8,705 bases of DNA from Akkermansiaceae bacterium (GTDB taxonomy: Bacteria > Verrucomicrobiota > Verrucomicrobiia > Verrucomicrobiales > Akkermansiaceae), in contig JACMMB010000072.1 of the NCBI GenBank assembly GCA_014379305.1, positions 1-8,705 of the forward strand. The letters are read 5' to 3'. The notes below the pieces were generated by a model. The model saw only the letters and a list, made by a program, of their open reading frames with translations. It did no database searches and was not told the origin of the DNA. Shown here one piece after another: positions 6,081-8,705 of the stretch. Position numbers and translations under genes: made by a program. Every line of letters begins with the position of its first letter. Positions within the stretch are counted from its first letter, which is position 1.

Positions 6081-6106
6081 GCGACGATACCGAAAAGAAA
6101 AATACA

Positions 6107-6481
6107 ATGTCAAACATCGCACAACTCGTAGAAGAACTCGGCAAGCTCACCGTATTGGAAGCTGTCGACCTCGTTAAACAACTCGAAGAAACATGGGGCG
6201 TCTCCGCTGCCGCAGCTGTTGCTGCTGGTCCGGCTGCCGCTGGTCCTGCCGAAGCCGTTGAAGAAAAAACCGAATTCGACGTCGTCATCACCGGAGCCGG
6301 TCCTAACAAGATCGCTGTCATCAAGGCAGTCCGTGAAGTCGCTCCCGGCCTTGGCCTTGCGGATGCGAAGAAACTTGTCGAAAGCGCACCTGCAAAGGTT
6401 CTCGAAGGCGTCGCCAAAGACCCTGCGGAAGCCGCCAAGAAAAAGCTCGAAGAGGCTGGTGCCACCATCGAACTCAAGTAA
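6107..6481 (+). CDS. rplL: 50S ribosomal protein L7/L12 (bL12)
   Basis: L7/L12 is the multi-copy stalk protein that recruits and stimulates translational GTPases, including EF-Tu. The 124-residue protein has the N-terminal dimerisation and L10-binding domain (1-32), a flexible Ala/Gly/Pro hinge (33-52), and the C-terminal factor-binding domain. That domain is EKTEFDVVI through IELK, with conserved NKIAVIKAVREV (67-78), GLGLADAKKLVE and AKDPAEAAKKKLEEAGA. I place the start at 6107 (MSNIAQLVEEL), the usual family start. An in-frame ATG at 6026 would add 27 unrelated residues overlapping the upstream hairpins. No Shine-Dalgarno; the leader GAAAAGAAAAATACA is A-rich. A strong hairpin begins 17 bases after the stop. 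Confidence 0.99.
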   Translation: MSNIAQLVEELGKLTVLEAVDLVKQLEETWGVSAAAAVAAGPAAAGPAEAVEEKTEFDVVITGAGPNKIAVIKAVREVAPGLGLADAKKLVESAPAKVLEGVAKDPAEAAKKKLEEAGATIELK

Positions 6482-6497
6482 TTCCTGCTGGATTTCA

Positions 6498-6524
6498 CCC
6501 GGAGCGGAGGCAATCCGCTCCGGG
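6498..6524 (+). terminator. Strong GC hairpin after rplL, lacking a T-tract (attenuator or processing site)
   Basis: CCCGGAGCGGA (6498-6508) pairs perfectly over 11 bases with TCCGCTCCGGG (6514-6524) around loop GGCAA. The downstream bases CAATCCATTAAACTATTTT are not a continuous T-tract, so termination would be partial or would need another factor. In E. coli a partial terminator and an RNase III site lie between rplL and rpoB and reduce rpoBC expression about fivefold relative to the ribosomal proteins. This hairpin is in the equivalent place. Confidence 0.6.
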
Positions 6525-6550
6525 CAATCCATTAAACTATTTTCCTTCCC

Positions 6551-6579
6551 TTGCAAATTCGAGACCGACGCGTGATACT
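6551..6579 (+). promoter_or_regulatory. Candidate internal promoter for rpoB
   Basis: TTGCAA (6551-6556) and GATACT (6574-6579) are 17 bases apart, each 4/6 to consensus, in the 227-base gap between rplL and rpoB. A start near 6586 would give a leader of about 120 bases. The optimal spacing and position after a terminator-like hairpin favour it; the hexamers are only moderate. Confidence 0.35.
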
Positions 6580-6592
6580 ACCCAACCCTGAA

Positions 6593-6690
6593 GTGTTACG
6601 TGTCGTTTTCGCTTATTCCGCCCAATCTTCCATTTCCTGATCTCACATCCGCCTGAGACCCTCACCGGCTCGGGCTTAAACTCGTAACAC
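6593..6690 (+). repeat. 8-base inverted repeat spanning the rpoB leader
   Basis: GTGTTACG (6593-6600) and CGTAACAC (6683-6690) are perfect inverted copies 82 bases apart. A small inner stem TCTCA/TGAGA (6641-6645/6654-6658) lies between them. They could close a leader domain whose 3' arm overlaps the A/C-rich element before rpoB. Eight bases in a region of this size can arise by chance. Confidence 0.25.
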
Positions 6691-6703
6691 CAACACCACC
6701 GCA
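6686..6703 (+). other. A/C-rich leader element before rpoB (copy 2 of a shared motif)
   Basis: This element, AACACCAACACCACCGCA, ends 5 bases before the rpoB ATG. It differs at two adjacent positions from 4071-4088 upstream of rplK, where the spacing to ATG is 14. The unequal spacing argues against a fixed-distance contact like Shine-Dalgarno pairing and favours a general unstructured ribosome-loading stretch, if it is functional at all. Confidence 0.4.
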
Positions 6704-6708
6704 TCCCT

Positions 6709-8705
6709 ATGGCTGAACGTCTCTATTTTGGTAAATTTGAAGAGGTCATCGACCCGCCTAACCTCATTGAAGTCCAGAGCCGGTCTTACGACGAATTTCT
6801 GCAAAAGGATATCTCACCCGGGGAGCGCGCGGACTCCGGCCTGCAAGCGGTTTTCCGCGAGGTCTTCCCGATCAAGTCCTATGACGAGGCGATTGAACTC
6901 GATTTCGTCGCCTACGATATCGAAGATCCGAAGATCACCTCGCTCGACTCGCTGCGTAACAGCGAATCCTTCTCGGCGGCACTATATGTGACGTTCAAGC
7001 TCAAGGACGAAACCGGCACCAAGAAAGAACGCGTTTACATGGGCGAACTGCCGATGATGACCCGCCGCGGCACCTTCATCATCAACGGTGCCGAGCGCGT
7101 CATCGTTTCCCAGCTACACCGTTCACCCGGCATCTGCTTTGAGACATCGCAACACTTGAACGGAAAAATGCTCCATTCGTTCCGGATCATACCTGACCGC
7201 GGTTCATGGCTGGAAGTCCAGTTTGATACCAACGATCTACTCTACGTTTATCTCGACCGTCGCCGCCGTCGGCGCAAGTTTCTCGCGACGACTTTCCTGC
7301 GCGTTCTTGGCTATCCGACCGACCGGGACATCGTCAGTCATTTCTACTCCATTGAAAATCTTGCCCTCGGCAATTCGATGGACGAAGCCGAACTCGGTCA
7401 CAAAGTTCCGTTCGAGGATATTCTCGACGGCGAACTCGTAATCGCGAAGGCCTACGAGCCGCTTACCGCTGGAATCGTCAAACAACTCCTGGCACTTGGT
7501 AACAAAAAAATCGAAGTCATCGACGGCCGGGAGGATGAAATCCTGCTCAAGTCGCTGCGCAAAGACCCTGCCAAAGACGAGGAATCCGCACTCAAGGATA
7601 TTTACCGGAAACTCCGTCCCGGCGATCCTCCGACAGCTTCCAACGCCCGTGCTCTGCTCAAGCGTCTGTTTTTCGATGCAAAGAAATACGATCTCACACG
7701 CGTAGGCCGTTACAAAATCAATCAAAAGCTCGGCATCGGCGTCGATTCCGATCAGCGCATCATGGTACCGGAGGATTTCCTCGCTGCCGTGCGCTATATT
7801 CTCAAACTGAAAAAGGGTGAGGGAGTGATTGATGACATCGATCACCTCGGCTCCCGCCGTGTCCGTGCCGTCGGCGAATTGCTCGCCAATCAATGCCGCG
7901 TGGGTCTTGCCCGGACCGAGCGCCTGGTAAAGGAACGCATGACTCTGTTCGATGTGAACATCGAGGGTATGACTCCGCAGAAGCTGATCAATCCGAAAGC
8001 GCTTTCCGCCGTGGTGCGCGATTTCTTTGGTCGTTCCCAACTCTCCCAGTTCATGGACCAGACCAATCCGCTGGCCGAACTGACTCATAAACGCCGCCTT
8101 TCCGCGCTTGGCCCGGGTGGTCTGAATCGTGACCGCGCCGGCTTCGAAGTCCGTGACGTGCATCCGTCCCATTATGGCCGCATCTGTCCGATCGAAACTC
8201 CGGAAGGCCCGAACATCGGGCTTATCAACTCGATGTGCACATACGCCCGGATCAATGAATTCGGTTTTATCGAAACCCCCTATCGCAAGGTCAAGAAAGG
8301 AAAGGTTACCAACGAAATCGAATACCTGACCGCCGACCAGGAGGAAAACTATCTCATCGCACAGGCAAGTAATCCGATCGACAAGTCAGGCCATTTCCAC
8401 ACCGAGCGTATCGACGCCCGCGAACGGGGTGAATTCATCGAGTCCACTCCGGATGCCGTCCACTACATGGACGTATCGCCAAAGCAACTCGTGTCCGTGG
8501 CTGCCGGACTTATTCCCTTCCTCGAGCACGATGACGCCAACCGCGCCCTGATGGGTTCAAACATGCAGCGCCAGGGCGTCCCTCTGCTGGTTTCCGAATC
8601 ACCCCTGGTTGGGACCGGTCTCGAAGGCAAGGCCGCCCGCGATTCCCGCGCCGTGGTCGTTTCCGAAGCTGACGGCATTGTCGCCGCCGCAACTGCGGAA
8701 ATCAT
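6709..8705 (+). CDS. rpoB: DNA-directed RNA polymerase subunit beta (N-terminal half, runs off the right edge)
   Basis: RpoB forms one side of the RNA polymerase active cleft. From ATG at 6709 (MAERLYFGKF) 665 codons are open to the window edge, about half the usual protein. The protrusion and lobe regions include MGELPMMTRRGTFIINGAER and SQLHRSPGICF, then an Arg-rich run (184-189) in place of the E. coli DRRRKLPAT region. Rifampicin cluster I starts at 439; with an offset of 66 to E. coli, Gln447, Asp450, His460, Arg463, Ser465 and Leu467 all match the sensitive residues, while Arg442 replaces Ser508. The fork segment RDVHPSHYGRICPIETPEGP and ANRALMGSNMQRQ (about 609-622) are canonical. No Shine-Dalgarno precedes the start. 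A hairpin and a candidate promoter separate it from rplL; rpoC would be expected downstream. Confidence 0.98.
   Translation, partial: MAERLYFGKFEEVIDPPNLIEVQSRSYDEFLQKDISPGERADSGLQAVFREVFPIKSYDEAIELDFVAYDIEDPKITSLDSLRNSESFSAALYVTFKLKDETGTKKERVYMGELPMMTRRGTFIINGAERVIVSQLHRSPGICFETSQHLNGKMLHSFRIIPDRGSWLEVQFDTNDLLYVYLDRRRRRRKFLATTFLRVLGYPTDRDIVSHFYSIENLALGNSMDEAELGHKVPFEDILDGELVIAKAYEPLTAGIVKQLLALGNKKIEVIDGREDEILLKSLRKDPAKDEESALKDIYRKLRPGDPPTASNARALLKRLFFDAKKYDLTRVGRYKINQKLGIGVDSDQRIMVPEDFLAAVRYILKLKKGEGVIDDIDHLGSRRVRAVGELLANQCRVGLARTERLVKERMTLFDVNIEGMTPQKLINPKALSAVVRDFFGRSQLSQFMDQTNPLAELTHKRRLSALGPGGLNRDRAGFEVRDVHPSHYGRICPIETPEGPNIGLINSMCTYARINEFGFIETPYRKVKKGKVTNEIEYLTADQEENYLIAQASNPIDKSGHFHTERIDARERGEFIESTPDAVHYMDVSPKQLVSVAAGLIPFLEHDDANRALMGSNMQRQGVPLLVSESPLVGTGLEGKAARDSRAVVVSEADGIVAAATAEI

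Noticed and set aside
6026..6106. Upstream in-frame ATG that would lengthen L7/L12 by 27 residues
   Set aside because: The added residues do not resemble L7/L12 and lie over the hairpins; the start at 6107 gives the canonical length and N-terminus.
5800..6513. 237-residue minus-strand Ser/Ala-rich open frame over rplJ–rplL
   Set aside because: Its Ser/Ala richness is the complement of Ala/Glu-rich codons in L10 and L12.
7258..7275. Run of six Arg codons in rpoB as a possible insertion or simple repeat
   Set aside because: Codons are mixed (CGT, CGC, CGG), the frame is intact, and basic residues at this place are normal in RpoB.
7237..8172. 311-residue minus-strand open frame inside rpoB
   Set aside because: Antisense to conserved RpoB, including the rifampicin cluster; no plausible start context or recognisable domain.

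Overview
This is a bacterial chromosomal housekeeping region. It carries the tRNA-Thr–tuf–tRNA-Trp–secE–nusG–rplK–rplA–rplJ–rplL–rpoB block, preceded by a divergent pair: folD on the minus strand and a YmdB-type metallophosphoesterase on the plus strand. Protein features and gene starts without Shine-Dalgarno sequences suggest the Verrucomicrobiota (PVC group). The features used are the Arg-rich run in RpoB, the Ala/Pro/Glu tail of L10, the Asp variant in YmdB and the linker in SecE. That assignment is my inference from remembered family patterns, not a database comparison.

Layout. Bases 1-415 hold the N-terminal 138 codons of folD (minus strand, running off the left edge). A 107-base divergent gap holds only weak promoter candidates. 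Bases 523-1368 encode the YmdB-like phosphodiesterase. A strong TTGACA promoter at 1422-1449 with an A/T-rich upstream tract starts the translation/transcription block. Its leader of about 110 bases contains a bulged stem followed by a T-rich stretch and leads into tRNA-Thr(GGT). EF-Tu follows. A strong GC hairpin without a T-tract separates tuf from tRNA-Trp(CCA). SecE, NusG, L11, L1, L10 and L7/L12 then follow on the same strand. A second strong T-less hairpin lies after rplL. A 227-base spacer with a possible internal promoter then precedes rpoB, which runs off the right edge after 665 codons, about half the protein.

How it works together. tRNA-Thr, tRNA-Trp and EF-Tu supply aminoacyl-tRNA to the ribosome. 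SecE is a core subunit of the SecYEG translocon. NusG links RNA polymerase (RpoB) to ribosomal protein S10. L11, L1, L10 and L7/L12 form the L1 stalk and the GTPase-associated stalk on which EF-Tu acts. The order matches the classic tufB-secE-nusG-rplKAJL-rpoBC arrangement.

No defence system, mobile element, CRISPR array or unknown gene cluster is visible, and I do not think the window holds an undescribed system. The most interesting signals are small: A/C-rich leaders with no Shine-Dalgarno at every complete gene, including a near-identical 18-base element before rplK and rpoB; two T-less hairpins at operon sub-boundaries; paired hairpins between rplJ and rplL; and a few residue changes at functional positions (YmdB Asp76, RpoB Arg442, EF-Tu G5 loop, L10 tail).
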